Assembly (NCBI GenBank): GCA_964386975.1
Contig: CAYLUS010000051.1
Coordinates: 1-12,712, forward strand
Source: UBA6136 sp964386975
GTDB lineage: Bacteria > Pseudomonadota > Gammaproteobacteria > Methylococcales > Methylococcaceae
Reading direction: 5' to 3'
DNA length: 12,712 nucleotides
Shown here: positions 4,758-12,712 of the stretch, piece by piece
How the letters are laid out: each line of letters begins with the position of its first letter
Numbering within the stretch: position 1 is the first letter of the stretch
The notes under the pieces: generated by a model
The model's input: the letters and a program-made list of their open reading frames with translations, nothing else
Told to the model about the DNA's origin: nothing
Databases searched by the model: none
Translations under genes and position numbers: made by a program

Positions 4758-6845
4758 ATGAAGAGAGAGGCAAACGCACTTCAAGATCTGTCATTTTTGG
4801 CGCGGGTCATCAGTGACAGCCTGGTGAAACTCAATCCGTTGCACCAAATGCGAAATCCCGTGATGTTTGTTGTTTTTGTCGCCGCGCTGATCATCACCGG
4901 GCTTTGGATTGAGGCAATAAAAGGCGGGGGGGAAGGCAAGGCAGGATTTATTTTTTCAATCGGCATGGGGCTTTGGTCGACAGTACTGTTCGCCAATGCC
5001 GGTGAGTCCTTTGCTGAGGGGCGGAGTCGCGCGCAGGCTAATTTTCTGAGGGGTGCAAAGCGGGAGTTGAGTGCGAAGCGGCTGAAAACCGCTGACTTGC
5101 AAACCCCTTACTCAATGATTCCGGCTGCGGAGCTTCGAATTGGTGACCTTGTGCTGGCCGTGGCGGGAGATTTCATTCCCGGCGATGGCGAAGTCATCGA
5201 GGGCGTCGCTTCCGTGGATGAAAGTGCAATTACGGGTGAATCAGCGCCGGTGATTCGGGAGTCGGGGGGTGACTTTAGCTCAGTCACCGGCGGTACCCGA
5301 GTCCTCTCGGACGCCTTAATCATTCGTATCACGGCCAATCCGGGTGACGCATTTTTAGATCGAATGATTGAGATGGTCGAAGGCGCCTCCCGCCAGAGGA
5401 CCCCCAATGAAATTGCCTTGACCATCTTGCTGGTTGGATTGACATTGGTGTTGCTTCTGACAACAACGACGCTTTTGCCGTTCTCCATTTTTGCCAGTCA
5501 GGTCTCAGGGGTGGGACAACCAGTTCCCGTCCCCGTACTTCTTGCCCTTCTGGTCTGTTTGATTCCAACCACCATTGGCGGACTGCTCTCAGCGATCGGC
5601 ATTGCAGGCATTGGCCGCATGATGCAAAAGAACGTGATCGCGACCTCGGGAAGAGCCGTTGAAGCGGCCGGAGATGTCGATGTCCTGCTTCTGGATAAGA
5701 CCGGGACAATCACCTTGGGTAATCGCAGGGCAGCCACTTTCATCCCATTACCGGGAATAGAGCCCGGGGCATTTGCCCGTGCGGCGCAACTTTCCTCGCT
5801 TGCCGATGAAACGCCAGAAGGTCGCAGCATCGTGGTCCTTGCCAAGCGATCTTTCGGGATCCGGGAGCAAGATGTGCGATCGCTGAATGCCAAATTTATT
5901 CAGTTCAGCGCAAAGACGCGAATGAGCGGTGTGGACCTGCCAGCGGAGGTCCTCGGCGGTAAACAGAAAAGGATCCGCAAGGGGTCGGCAGATGCTGTCA
6001 AGGCATTTGTGCATGATCTGGGTGGGCATTTTCCGGAGGATCTGCAGCGGCTGGTGGATGAGGTCTGCAGAAGGGGGAGTACCCCGCTGGTCGTCGCCGA
6101 ATCCGCTGAGGTTCTTGGAGTTATCGAACTCAAGGACGTCGTGAAAGGCGGCATTCGAGAGCGTTTTTCGGAGCTCCGCCGCATGGGGATTCAGACAGTC
6201 ATGATCACGGGTGACAATCGGCTAACAGCGGCAGCCATTGCCGCAGAGGCGGGTGTTGATGATTTTTTGGCAGAAGCAACACCTGAGATGAAGCTTGGCC
6301 TGATTCGTGACTATCAGTGCAAGGGCAAACTGGTAGCAATGACAGGGGATGGCACCAATGATGCGCCCGCATTGGCCCAAGCGGATGTGGCTGTGGCCAT
6401 GAATTCAGGCACGCAAGCCGCAAAGGAGGCCGGAAATATGGTGGATCTGGATTCAAATCCGACCAAACTGATTGAGATTGTTGAAACCGGTAAGCAGATG
6501 TTAATGACGCGAGGTTCCCTTACGACCTTGAGCATTTCCAATGATATTGCCAAGTACTTTGCCATCATTCCGGCCGCATTTGCCGGAACTTATCCGATTC
6601 TGGATCAATTGAATGTGATGCGACTAAGAACACCAGAGAGCGCCATTCTCTCTGCGGTCATCTTCAATGCGCTCATCCTTGTTGCCCTGATCCCATTGGC
6701 ACTTAACGGGGTCCGCTACCGATCGGTAGGCGCCGAAATTTTGCTGCGCGACAACCTGTTGATTTATGGTTTGGGCGGTTTGATCCTGCCATTTGTTGGA
6801 ATCAAGGTGATTGACTTGGGTCTTGTATCGTTGGGTTGGGTGTAA
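4758..6845 (+). CDS. kdpB: KdpB, P-type ATPase subunit of the K+ pump
   Basis: KdpB hydrolyses ATP and drives K+ uptake with KdpA. All P-type ATPase motifs are present in 695 residues: TGES (159-162) in the actuator domain, DKTGTIT with phosphorylated Asp313, RKGS (407-410) in the nucleotide domain, TGDN (484-487) and GDGTNDAP (530-537). Ser162 sits at the same TGES position that is known to be the inhibitory phosphoserine in E. coli KdpB, so that regulation could be kept here. The start ATG lies 43 bases after the kdpA stop, with GAGG just upstream. Length matches the family (about 680). Confidence 0.97.
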   Translation: MKREANALQDLSFLARVISDSLVKLNPLHQMRNPVMFVVFVAALIITGLWIEAIKGGGEGKAGFIFSIGMGLWSTVLFANAGESFAEGRSRAQANFLRGAKRELSAKRLKTADLQTPYSMIPAAELRIGDLVLAVAGDFIPGDGEVIEGVASVDESAITGESAPVIRESGGDFSSVTGGTRVLSDALIIRITANPGDAFLDRMIEMVEGASRQRTPNEIALTILLVGLTLVLLLTTTTLLPFSIFASQVSGVGQPVPVPVLLALLVCLIPTTIGGLLSAIGIAGIGRMMQKNVIATSGRAVEAAGDVDVLLLDKTGTITLGNRRAATFIPLPGIEPGAFARAAQLSSLADETPEGRSIVVLAKRSFGIREQDVRSLNAKFIQFSAKTRMSGVDLPAEVLGGKQKRIRKGSADAVKAFVHDLGGHFPEDLQRLVDEVCRRGSTPLVVAESAEVLGVIELKDVVKGGIRERFSELRRMGIQTVMITGDNRLTAAAIAAEAGVDDFLAEATPEMKLGLIRDYQCKGKLVAMTGDGTNDAPALAQADVAVAMNSGTQAAKEAGNMVDLDSNPTKLIEIVETGKQMLMTRGSLTTLSISNDIAKYFAIIPAAFAGTYPILDQLNVMRLRTPESAILSAVIFNALILVALIPLALNGVRYRSVGAEILLRDNLLIYGLGGLILPFVGIKVIDLGLVSLGWV

Positions 6846-6857
6846 ACCCGATCGGCC

Positions 6858-7436
6858 ATGATGCTGAGAGAGTCTTTCAAAACGTCCCTGGTCATGCTGC
6901 CTCTTTGGGTTTTCGCAACGGGTCTGGTTTACCCCATCGTGATTACAGGCATGGCACAGACACTGTTTCCCCACAAGGCTAACGGAAGTCTGATCAAGAA
7001 TGAGGCGCAAAGCATCATCGGTTCGCATCTGATTGGGCAGAATTTCACTGCCCCCCGCTATTTCTGGGGAAGACCCTCTGCAACGCAACCTGAACCCTAC
7101 AATGCGATGGCTTCTTCAGGTTCAAATCTTGGACCTTCAACTCCCCTCTTGGCCGAAACCATCCAGCAACGGATTGAATTACTCCGGGCGATGGATCCAG
7201 ATCATGCGCGCGTGATCCCAATTGATCTGGTTACCGCATCTGCAAGTGGCCTTGACCCTGAAATCAGCATCGCAGCGGCCCACTACCAAATTGCCCGAGT
7301 GGCAGCACAGCGGCACCTGAAGCCTGAGAAAGTTGCAGCTCTTGTGTTGTGTCATCAAAGAGAGCGACAGCCTTGGCTCTGGCAGGAGCCTCGCGTCAAT
7401 GTTCTTGAGTTGAATCTTGCGCTCGACCAGCTGTAA
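6858..7436 (+). CDS. kdpC: KdpC, accessory subunit of the K+ pump
   Basis: KdpC has one membrane helix (about residues 10-34) and a periplasmic domain that is needed for assembly and high ATP affinity of the pump. Family signatures include GSLI (43-46), GRPSA (71-75), SGSNLGPS (87-94) and DLVTASASGLDPEIS (123-137). The length (192) is normal. Two adjacent ATG codons (6858, 6861) are possible starts; both lack a strong ribosome site, so coupling to kdpB, 12 bases upstream, is likely. Confidence 0.96.
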   Translation: MMLRESFKTSLVMLPLWVFATGLVYPIVITGMAQTLFPHKANGSLIKNEAQSIIGSHLIGQNFTAPRYFWGRPSATQPEPYNAMASSGSNLGPSTPLLAETIQQRIELLRAMDPDHARVIPIDLVTASASGLDPEISIAAAHYQIARVAAQRHLKPEKVAALVLCHQRERQPWLWQEPRVNVLELNLALDQL

Positions 7437-7439
7437 GGG

Positions 7440-9467
7440 GTGGTGACCTTGGAGTCGAGGGACGCTACCCGTCCAGATCCAGATCGTCTGCTTGCGCAAA
7501 TCCGGAATGAAGCGCGCAAGGCCCAGCGGGGCAAGCTCAAGATTTTTTTTGGATCAGTTGCAGGTGTTGGGAAGACCACTGCCATGCTCTTGGCAGGACA
7601 GCATAAAAGTGCTGAGGGCTACGATGTTGTTGCCGGCTGGGTTGAAACGCACGGCAGGTCGGGTCCTCAGGCGCTACTTGATGGATTTGAGGTCCTGCCC
7701 CCTCTGACGCTGCCGCATCGAGGCCACAGCTTCGAGGAATTCAATTTGGACCTGGCACTTGCGCGCTGTCCTCAGCTGATCATGGTCGATGAGTTGGCTC
7801 ACACCAACCTGCAGGGGGCTCGATTTCAAAAGCGCTGGCAGGATATTGAAGCGTTGCTGGATGCCGGTATTGATGTCTACACCACCGTGAATGTCCAGCA
7901 CATTGAAAGCCTCAATGATGCGGTCAGCCAAATCGTCGGCGTCCGAATCCAGGAGACAGTGCCCGATCGAATATTTGATCAGGCCGATGAAGTCAGCCTG
8001 ATTGATCTTCCGGCCCGGGAGATTCTGGATCGGCTTCGGGAGGGAAAAATCTATCCAGAGGGCGAGGCTAAAAGGGCGCTCAGGCATTTCTTCAAGGAAG
8101 GGAATCTCATCGCACTTCGTGAAATGGCCTTGCGTGAGACAACCCGACGTGTCGATGCCCAGATGCAAGTCTATCGGGCACGCCATGCCATTTCTGATCC
8201 ATCGCCGTTGCTCGAACAGGTTCTCGTTTGCCTGGGTGCTGGATCCGATGCTGAGAATCTGGTCTTGGAGGGAAAACGGTTTGCATCCGCGCTTGGTGCC
8301 GAGTGGACGGTACTCTATGTCGTAACACCCGCACTCGAGCGGCTTAGTGCAAATGAAAAAGATCGCGTGCTCAAAGCCCTGAGACTCGCATCGGATTTAG
8401 GCGCCAAGACGGCGACCCCAAGCGCTTCAGACATCAGCGAGGAGATCCTCCGTTTTGCGCGAGAGAGCGGTATCAACCAGATCATGCTGGGGCGCTCCAT
8501 GCGTCGGGCACGCAGCCAATGGCTCGGCATGTCCGTGGTCGATCGGGTGATTACCGGTTCTCAAACCACCACTATTCACCTGCTAAGGCGTTTTGAGCCA
8601 GCTAAAACCGGGCCATCCATTGCCGATCAGGTCCGTAATCTCAACCGAACCCTCAAGCCGGGTTTTACTGTTGCGCCGAAGGATATCCGTGTTGATTTGA
8701 TACCGTCCTGTGTGTTCGGGGCGACTGCTGCATTGATTAGCGCCTCTTTTGCCCTGGCTTTCAGGACCTCGCTCTCGGACCTAACGCTTGGGTTCATTTT
8801 TCTTTCCGCCATTATCGGTGTTTCCCTCTTAAGGGGGCAGTGGGTATCAACCGTTGTGGCCGGCGTGCTGTCAATCACCGCATTCGAACTGCTTCGGATC
8901 GGTCCTGGTTTGGAAGATCGGTTTGATGGCGCCTTGATCTGGGCGTCTGTTTTTATGGTCGGGTTAGGGGGCGTGACTACCTCTGTTGTGCAAGGTCTTC
9001 ACGCTCGATTGGCAAGAGCCTGTCAGCGGGCGCATCAGTCGCAAATTCTTTTTAATCTGATCCATGATTTGAGCACTTCAGCCAGTCGAGAAGAGGCCCT
9101 CGAACGGGCTGTCAGTGCAATTCATCGAACCTGGGAGGGTCGCGCGGTTATCCTGCTTCCTAATACACGGGGCATTCTTGAATACCCGAGAGGAAAACCA
9201 CAGGTCCACTCCCTGATTGGCGCGGATCTAGGTGTCGCCCAGTGGGTTTTTCAACATAATGAGCGAGCCGGTCAGGGAAGTAATACACTTTCTGCAGCGA
9301 GAGCTGTCTACATTCCCATGATGAAAGGCGGCCGATCGGGGGGTGTTGTGGCCATTGATTCGTCCCACCCGTTACTTTTCGTTTCACCGGAGGAAAGGGA
9401 GCTAATGGATACCATGTCAGCACTCCTATTAGAGTGGCTCGCCCAGCCTACCCCTACGACCCCCTGA
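7440..9467 (+). CDS. kdpD: KdpD-like sensor lacking the histidine kinase domains
   Basis: The protein has 675 residues, against about 890 in E. coli KdpD. Order of domains: KdpD N-terminal domain with Walker A GSVAGVGKT (38-46) and a Walker-B-like MVDELAHTN (about 115-123); a universal-stress-like domain (about 258-382); four membrane helices of the DUF4118 type (about 421-515); and a GAF-like domain (about 537-670). It then ends (LLLEWLAQPTPTTP). The H box, N, G1 and G2 kinase motifs are all absent, so it cannot autophosphorylate in the usual way. The start is a GTG, 3 bases after the kdpC stop; GTG 7443 or TTG 7449 are alternatives. No kdpE gene follows. It may be a non-kinase regulator of the pump or of another kinase. 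Confidence 0.9.
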   Translation: MVTLESRDATRPDPDRLLAQIRNEARKAQRGKLKIFFGSVAGVGKTTAMLLAGQHKSAEGYDVVAGWVETHGRSGPQALLDGFEVLPPLTLPHRGHSFEEFNLDLALARCPQLIMVDELAHTNLQGARFQKRWQDIEALLDAGIDVYTTVNVQHIESLNDAVSQIVGVRIQETVPDRIFDQADEVSLIDLPAREILDRLREGKIYPEGEAKRALRHFFKEGNLIALREMALRETTRRVDAQMQVYRARHAISDPSPLLEQVLVCLGAGSDAENLVLEGKRFASALGAEWTVLYVVTPALERLSANEKDRVLKALRLASDLGAKTATPSASDISEEILRFARESGINQIMLGRSMRRARSQWLGMSVVDRVITGSQTTTIHLLRRFEPAKTGPSIADQVRNLNRTLKPGFTVAPKDIRVDLIPSCVFGATAALISASFALAFRTSLSDLTLGFIFLSAIIGVSLLRGQWVSTVVAGVLSITAFELLRIGPGLEDRFDGALIWASVFMVGLGGVTTSVVQGLHARLARACQRAHQSQILFNLIHDLSTSASREEALERAVSAIHRTWEGRAVILLPNTRGILEYPRGKPQVHSLIGADLGVAQWVFQHNERAGQGSNTLSAARAVYIPMMKGGRSGGVVAIDSSHPLLFVSPEERELMDTMSALLLEWLAQPTPTTP

Positions 9468-9525
9468 GCATGGGGCGATGCAAATGGAACCGCCCACCAA
9501 ACAGTGCTGATCTGGGACTGATAGG

Positions 9526-9563
9526 CTTCATGCTATGGATCTGAAACTGGTTTTTGCATGAAG
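9526..9563. repeat. inverted repeat after the kdp operon
   Basis: CTTCATGC (9526-9533) and GCATGAAG (9556-9563) are perfect 8-base arms around a 22-base spacer. GGCTTTATC follows, which is only a poor T tract. It may be the end of the kdp transcript or a binding site. A smaller CCCC-N7-GGGG hairpin overlaps the kdpD stop at 9461-9475. Confidence 0.4.
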
Positions 9564-9622
9564 GGCTTTATCTCATATTCAGCGATAGGTGGTTCTGGCC
9601 CGCAGCGAGATGACAGTTTAAT

Positions 9623-9651
9623 AATAAAAAATCAAGTTACCCTGTTTTATT
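9623..9651. repeat. AT-rich inverted repeat before the sulfotransferase
   Basis: AATAAAA (9623-9629) and TTTTATT (9645-9651) are perfect 7-base arms. TGACA (9611-9615) and TGTCA (9650-9654) add an outer, uneven pairing. It lies about 80 bases upstream of the start codon and may be a promoter-region operator. It is too AT-rich for a convincing intrinsic terminator. Confidence 0.35.
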
Positions 9652-9730
9652 GTCAGCATGTCATTCAGTTGTAATCAAACATTTTCACCTGTCGATCGAG
9701 TAATTATGCAGTCGCGATTTATTGGAAACG

Positions 9731-10621
9731 ATGGCTAGAATCTATTTGCATATCGGCTCTGAGAAGACGGGTTCGACCGCCCTGCAGCATTTTCTGAGCA
9801 TTAATTCAAAAGGGCTAGACCAGGACGGTTTCGTCTATCCTAGCAGCAGAGACCAGCTATTTTATTCCCAGCGTCGGCGTGGTCATTTCCCATTGGCAGC
9901 CAGTTTTTTTCGGGATTTGCCTGATTTTGTGAGCGGGAGAGAGCATCACGATAATAAAACGATACTCGATCACTTTAATAAGGTGATCGAGTTTGAAGGG
10001 CGTAAGATCATTCTTTCCTGCGAACATTTTTCATCGCGGCTTTCTTCCGATCACATCAGAATTTTCTCAAGCGCGCTGAGTTCACATCAAGTCAGTGTCA
10101 TCTTCTATATGCGCCCCCAAAAAGATCTGGTTCTATCTTCCCATGCGACAGCCGTAATTAATGGCGATCGAAATCGGTTTTATGTTGAATCTTTATCCCT
10201 TGATAACCCCTATCTTAACTACGACAAGATGTTGGGACCATGGGCTGAACACTTTGGGGCTGAAAATATTATCGTTAGGGATTATCGGTATTTACTTAAA
10301 GGAAACGTAATTGACGATTTCATGTCGATTCTGGGAGTGGATGATCTCTCTCTCTACAGCCGGAAGGGGCCAAGTAATAAAGCCATGTCTCCTAAAGAGG
10401 TTGACTTCGTAAGACGGATGAATGCGTACTTGCCGCGCTATGAGGAGGCAGGGAATTTCTGGCATGGCTATCTCGTGCTTTTGCGTAGACTCCTCCGCCG
10501 CGCTTCCTTTCTTTCAAAGGACCGGAGCAATGCCAATAGCGACGCTGCGCTTGAAAGCGCTTGCGCAATGTTTGAGGAGTCAAATCAAAAGGTCAGGGCA
10601 ACCTATAAGGATCGTCTTTAA
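9731..10621 (+). CDS. sulfotransferase-like protein
   Basis: This 296-residue protein starts with HIGSEKTGSTALQ (7-19), the 5'-phosphosulfate binding loop of PAPS-dependent sulfotransferases. FYMRPQKDLVLSSHATAV (125-142) resembles the 3'-phosphate binding strand and helix of that fold. Such enzymes move a sulfuryl group from PAPS onto sugars, lipids or other acceptors, often surface polysaccharides; the acceptor here is unknown. ATG 9731 is chosen because GGAA lies just upstream and the P-loop follows at once; a TTG at 9722 would add three residues. The gene follows an AT-rich spacer and has AT-richer codons than the kdp genes, which suggests transfer. It converges with the cyclase gene with a 79-base gap. 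Confidence 0.82.
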   Translation: MARIYLHIGSEKTGSTALQHFLSINSKGLDQDGFVYPSSRDQLFYSQRRRGHFPLAASFFRDLPDFVSGREHHDNKTILDHFNKVIEFEGRKIILSCEHFSSRLSSDHIRIFSSALSSHQVSVIFYMRPQKDLVLSSHATAVINGDRNRFYVESLSLDNPYLNYDKMLGPWAEHFGAENIIVRDYRYLLKGNVIDDFMSILGVDDLSLYSRKGPSNKAMSPKEVDFVRRMNAYLPRYEEAGNFWHGYLVLLRRLLRRASFLSKDRSNANSDAALESACAMFEESNQKVRATYKDRL

Positions 10622-10700
10622 ACCCAATTCACGGTTCAGATTCAGGTGATCCGGTTGATTGTCCTTGTCCGATCTTTTGTTGGGACGCGGCTTCATCTCA

Positions 10701-12461
10701 CTATTTGCTCTCCATGACCCAAGTACCCCTCCAGCTGTCCCCAGGAGGCTCGGCGCGCAGCAAATCAATGCGTTTTGAAAGTGTTTGGCTTGGCCCGTCA
10801 TCGGGTGCAATAGCAAGCGCCTTGCTGAATTGGGACTCAGCCTCCAACCAATTTGCGGCGCGGTATGCCAATAACCCAGACTCATAGTGCGTCTTCAACG
10901 CCATGGCCGCCGGAGTGATTGAGCGGGTCAGCCCCATCAACTCAAAAACCCGAATAGGCTTTTTTTGACCGACAACCTGCAGGGAATCGATTTCACGTAA
11001 GGTAAATTCATCACCCACACGCTTGACTGTTTCCTCTGAAATCAACGTCCGGGTGCCATATGCCTTGTTCGCAGATTCAAGCCTTGACGCGAGATTCACG
11101 GCATCCCCCATCACAGTGAAACTTCTCATCAAGTCCGAACCAATACTACCGACCAGAACTTCCCCGGTTGCCACCCCGATCCTGACATCGAGTTGAGGCA
11201 GGTTTTGTCGCAAATGCAGAAGATCGGGCAGTTCCTCAGAAAGCTGGTGAATGCTTTCGATTTGAGACAGGACTGAGAGCAGGGCAAGTCGTCCCTGATC
11301 CTGGTCTGAGCCGAATGGCTCCCCCCAGTAGGCCATCACGGCATCGCCAATAAATTTATCAATGACGCCCTCATGTAAGCGAACGGACTCAGACATCAGG
11401 GTGCAATAACGGTTCATCAAGGTCACCAGCCCTGTCGGGGTCAGTGACTCACTGATACTGGTAAATCCCTTCATGTCGCAAAACAGAATCGTCATCTGCC
11501 GTCGTTGGCCATTGAGATCTCCAGGGTCGGGCGATTCGATCAAGGATCTGACAATGCGCGGATCCACGTATTGCCCAAAAGTCTCACGCGCCTGTTTGCC
11601 ATGGGTAAGTTCTTCAACCATCTGATTGAATGCACTGGTCAGGTGACCGATTTCATCCGATGAGGTGATGGGAAGTCGTAAATCAAGATTTCCGCTGGCA
11701 ACTGATTGGGTACCCTCCAGTAATCGCCGGACTGGATGGGCGAGTTGCCTTGATAGGAGGACCGAGGCGATTCCTGCTGTCAGGCTGGTCACGATAAGCA
11801 GCAGAAGACTGATCGAGCGAGTACGGCGTTGTTCCTCAATCGCCAGTTCACCCGCCATTCTTGCTGCCTCGAACAGCATTGAAGATGTGTCATTGATGTA
11901 ACGTGTGAATGTCTCTCGCCAAGCGGCATGCTCTGCAAAGGTCGCAATGGCCACAGAACGTCCTCCCTCACTGAGGGAATAGATTTTTGAAATCCTCTCC
12001 TCATACAGCATTTGCTGGTTTTCGATCTCTTTCAAGCGCTCATCAATGCGGGCTAATTGCTTTGGGTCAGAAAAGTCAGTCTCGGAGAGTTCATCGGCAA
12101 TGAGTTCCCGGGCCGTTTGTAATTGTTTGTGAAATTGATTTGAGTGTTCGCTGATGCGTTTGGCAAAAACGGAGAGATCAATGGGTTCGTTACTTGTTTT
12201 GCCTGAAAGCAGGAGGAAGTTGCGCAACTGAACCGCTTGGTCCAATGAATGTACACCCAGTGAGGAGATAGCGCTGGAGGCGGCAAGATAGCGGTGAATA
12301 AAACGGGCTACATGCCCGGATGTTCGATTCGCGCTCTGGAGATTGAAGAGTGAGATCGTGGCCATGGCCACGGTCATAACAAGGGCGATGCCAAAGATCT
12401 TTAGGGTGATTGAAGCGCGCATCTGAGTCTTTTGGGGTGTATGTTCACTGTCCACTGGCAT
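10701..12461 (-). CDS. membrane-bound class III adenylate cyclase with HAMP domain
   Basis: The 586-residue protein has a membrane helix at about 17-39, a helical sensor region of unknown ligand (about 45-212), a second helix (216-237), a HAMP linker (238-290), a class III cyclase domain (about 320-510) and a TPR-like C-terminal segment ending in a Trp/Lys motif. Catalytic residues are visible: metal-binding Asp329 (FCDMKGF) and Asp373 (FIGDAV), purine-binding Lys369 and Asp453 (MGDAVN), and transition-state Asn456 and Arg460. The Lys/Asp pair fits ATP as substrate, giving cAMP. The start (complement of 12459-12461) lacks a strong ribosome site, and a Met at residue 14 is an alternative. The sensor region is probably periplasmic and helical, like a chemoreceptor ligand domain. 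Confidence 0.9.
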   Translation of the reverse strand: MPVDSEHTPQKTQMRASITLKIFGIALVMTVAMATISLFNLQSANRTSGHVARFIHRYLAASSAISSLGVHSLDQAVQLRNFLLLSGKTSNEPIDLSVFAKRISEHSNQFHKQLQTARELIADELSETDFSDPKQLARIDERLKEIENQQMLYEERISKIYSLSEGGRSVAIATFAEHAAWRETFTRYINDTSSMLFEAARMAGELAIEEQRRTRSISLLLLIVTSLTAGIASVLLSRQLAHPVRRLLEGTQSVASGNLDLRLPITSSDEIGHLTSAFNQMVEELTHGKQARETFGQYVDPRIVRSLIESPDPGDLNGQRRQMTILFCDMKGFTSISESLTPTGLVTLMNRYCTLMSESVRLHEGVIDKFIGDAVMAYWGEPFGSDQDQGRLALLSVLSQIESIHQLSEELPDLLHLRQNLPQLDVRIGVATGEVLVGSIGSDLMRSFTVMGDAVNLASRLESANKAYGTRTLISEETVKRVGDEFTLREIDSLQVVGQKKPIRVFELMGLTRSITPAAMALKTHYESGLLAYRAANWLEAESQFSKALAIAPDDGPSQTLSKRIDLLRAEPPGDSWRGTWVMESK

Positions 12462-12482
12462 TCTGTGAGAAATGGATTCGAC

Positions 12483-12508
12483 GAGTCATTCGTCTGATGC
12501 CATGACTC
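12483..12508 (-). promoter_or_regulatory. inverted repeat in the cyclase leader
   Basis: GAGTCAT (12483-12489) and ATGACTC (12502-12508) are perfect 7-base arms with a 12-base spacer. It lies 22 bases upstream of the cyclase start, near its ribosome site. Could be an operator or an RNA hairpin in the leader. Confidence 0.4.
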
Positions 12509-12523
12509 CGGAGAAGGGCATTC

Positions 12524-12572
12524 AAGACCCTCTCGGATCATCCTATCTTTTTGCTGGCTGTAAGAGGGTCTT
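12524..12572 (-). promoter_or_regulatory. 10-base inverted repeat upstream of the cyclase gene
   Basis: AAGACCCTCT (12524-12533) and AGAGGGTCTT (12563-12572) are perfect 10-base arms around a 29-base spacer. Neither strand has a T tract after it, so it is not a simple terminator. It may be a leader RNA stem or a protein-binding site upstream of the cyclase. Confidence 0.5.
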
Positions 12573-12669
12573 CCCGAGTCAATGTGGCATGATTTCACTG
12601 AATGGTGTTTAAGGCAAAGAAAGCACCGCATGGCTTGAATGGGGATATACAGACTGGGCATGCCGCCTT

Positions 12670-12706
12670 CTTTGATGGAATATCCTGATGCGGGTATTCA
12701 TCAAAG
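12670..12706. repeat. long hairpin at the window edge
   Basis: CTTTGATG plus AATA (12670-12682, one bulged G) pair with TATT plus CATCAAAG (12695-12706), and TCC/GGG extend the stem towards a 6-base loop (TGATGC). The stem reaches about 15 bp. Because the window ends 6 bases later, I cannot tell whether a T tract follows and makes it a terminator. Confidence 0.5.
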
Positions 12707-12712
12707 GGTGAG

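Noticed and set aside
4758..6845. Several long frames on the minus strand within kdpB and other kdp genes
   Set aside because: They are antisense shadows of a strongly conserved gene and lack ribosome sites and recognisable domains.
7440..9467. c-di-AMP control of KdpD
   Set aside because: The USP segment does not show the SxS plus FTAxY type motif known for c-di-AMP binding in Gram-positive KdpD.
9468..9721. Frameshifted remnant of the KdpD kinase domain or of kdpE
   Set aside because: No H box, N box or receiver motif is visible in any frame, and the protein ends in a natural-looking Pro/Thr tail.
12502..12612. 36-residue plus-strand ORF upstream of the cyclase
   Set aside because: No ribosome site, no hydrophobic or charged pattern, and it lies across the inverted repeats.
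1..12712. tRNA, rRNA, CRISPR array or insertion sequence
   Set aside because: No cloverleaf, rRNA-like stretch, regularly spaced repeat or transposase gene was found by eye.

Overview
This window reads as accessory and transport DNA from a Gram-negative bacterium, most likely a proteobacterium. The reasons are an LpxH-type metallophosphoesterase, proteobacterial-style KdpFABC and KdpD proteins, Shine-Dalgarno led genes and a moderate GC content. I cannot name the genus from the sequence.

Layout. (1) Positions 1-650 hold a compact unit of two probable microproteins: a very acidic 65-residue protein with a strong ribosome site, and a 55-residue single-pass membrane protein. A clear intrinsic terminator follows. 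(2) Positions 749-1973 carry a divergent pair: a small PGPGW-like membrane protein on the minus strand and an LpxH-like metallophosphoesterase on the plus strand. A 151-base spacer with a near-central inverted repeat separates them. (3) Positions 1974-2289 are non-coding and rich in inverted repeats. (4) Positions 2290-9467 are a plus-strand potassium-uptake locus: an unrecognised 134-residue membrane protein, a 31-residue membrane peptide, kdpF, kdpA, kdpB, kdpC and a kdpD-like gene. (5) A sulfotransferase-like gene follows an AT-rich spacer (9731-10621). It converges on a minus-strand class III nucleotide cyclase with HAMP and TPR-like segments (10701-12461). (6) The last 251 bases, upstream of the cyclase, hold three inverted repeats.

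How the genes work together. KdpF, A, B and C form the high-affinity K+ pump: KdpA takes the ion, KdpB is the P-type ATPase, and KdpC and KdpF stabilise the complex. The very tight spacing (ATGA overlap, TTGA overlap, 43, 12 and 3 bases) points to one coupled operon. The main oddity is the sensor. KdpD keeps its P-loop N-terminal domain, USP domain, four-helix membrane domain and a GAF-like domain, but it stops where the histidine kinase should begin, and no kdpE follows. It therefore cannot be a standard KdpD/KdpE kinase and may act as a non-kinase regulator of the pump. The two extra membrane proteins upstream of kdpA are further candidates for uncharacterised Kdp-associated factors.
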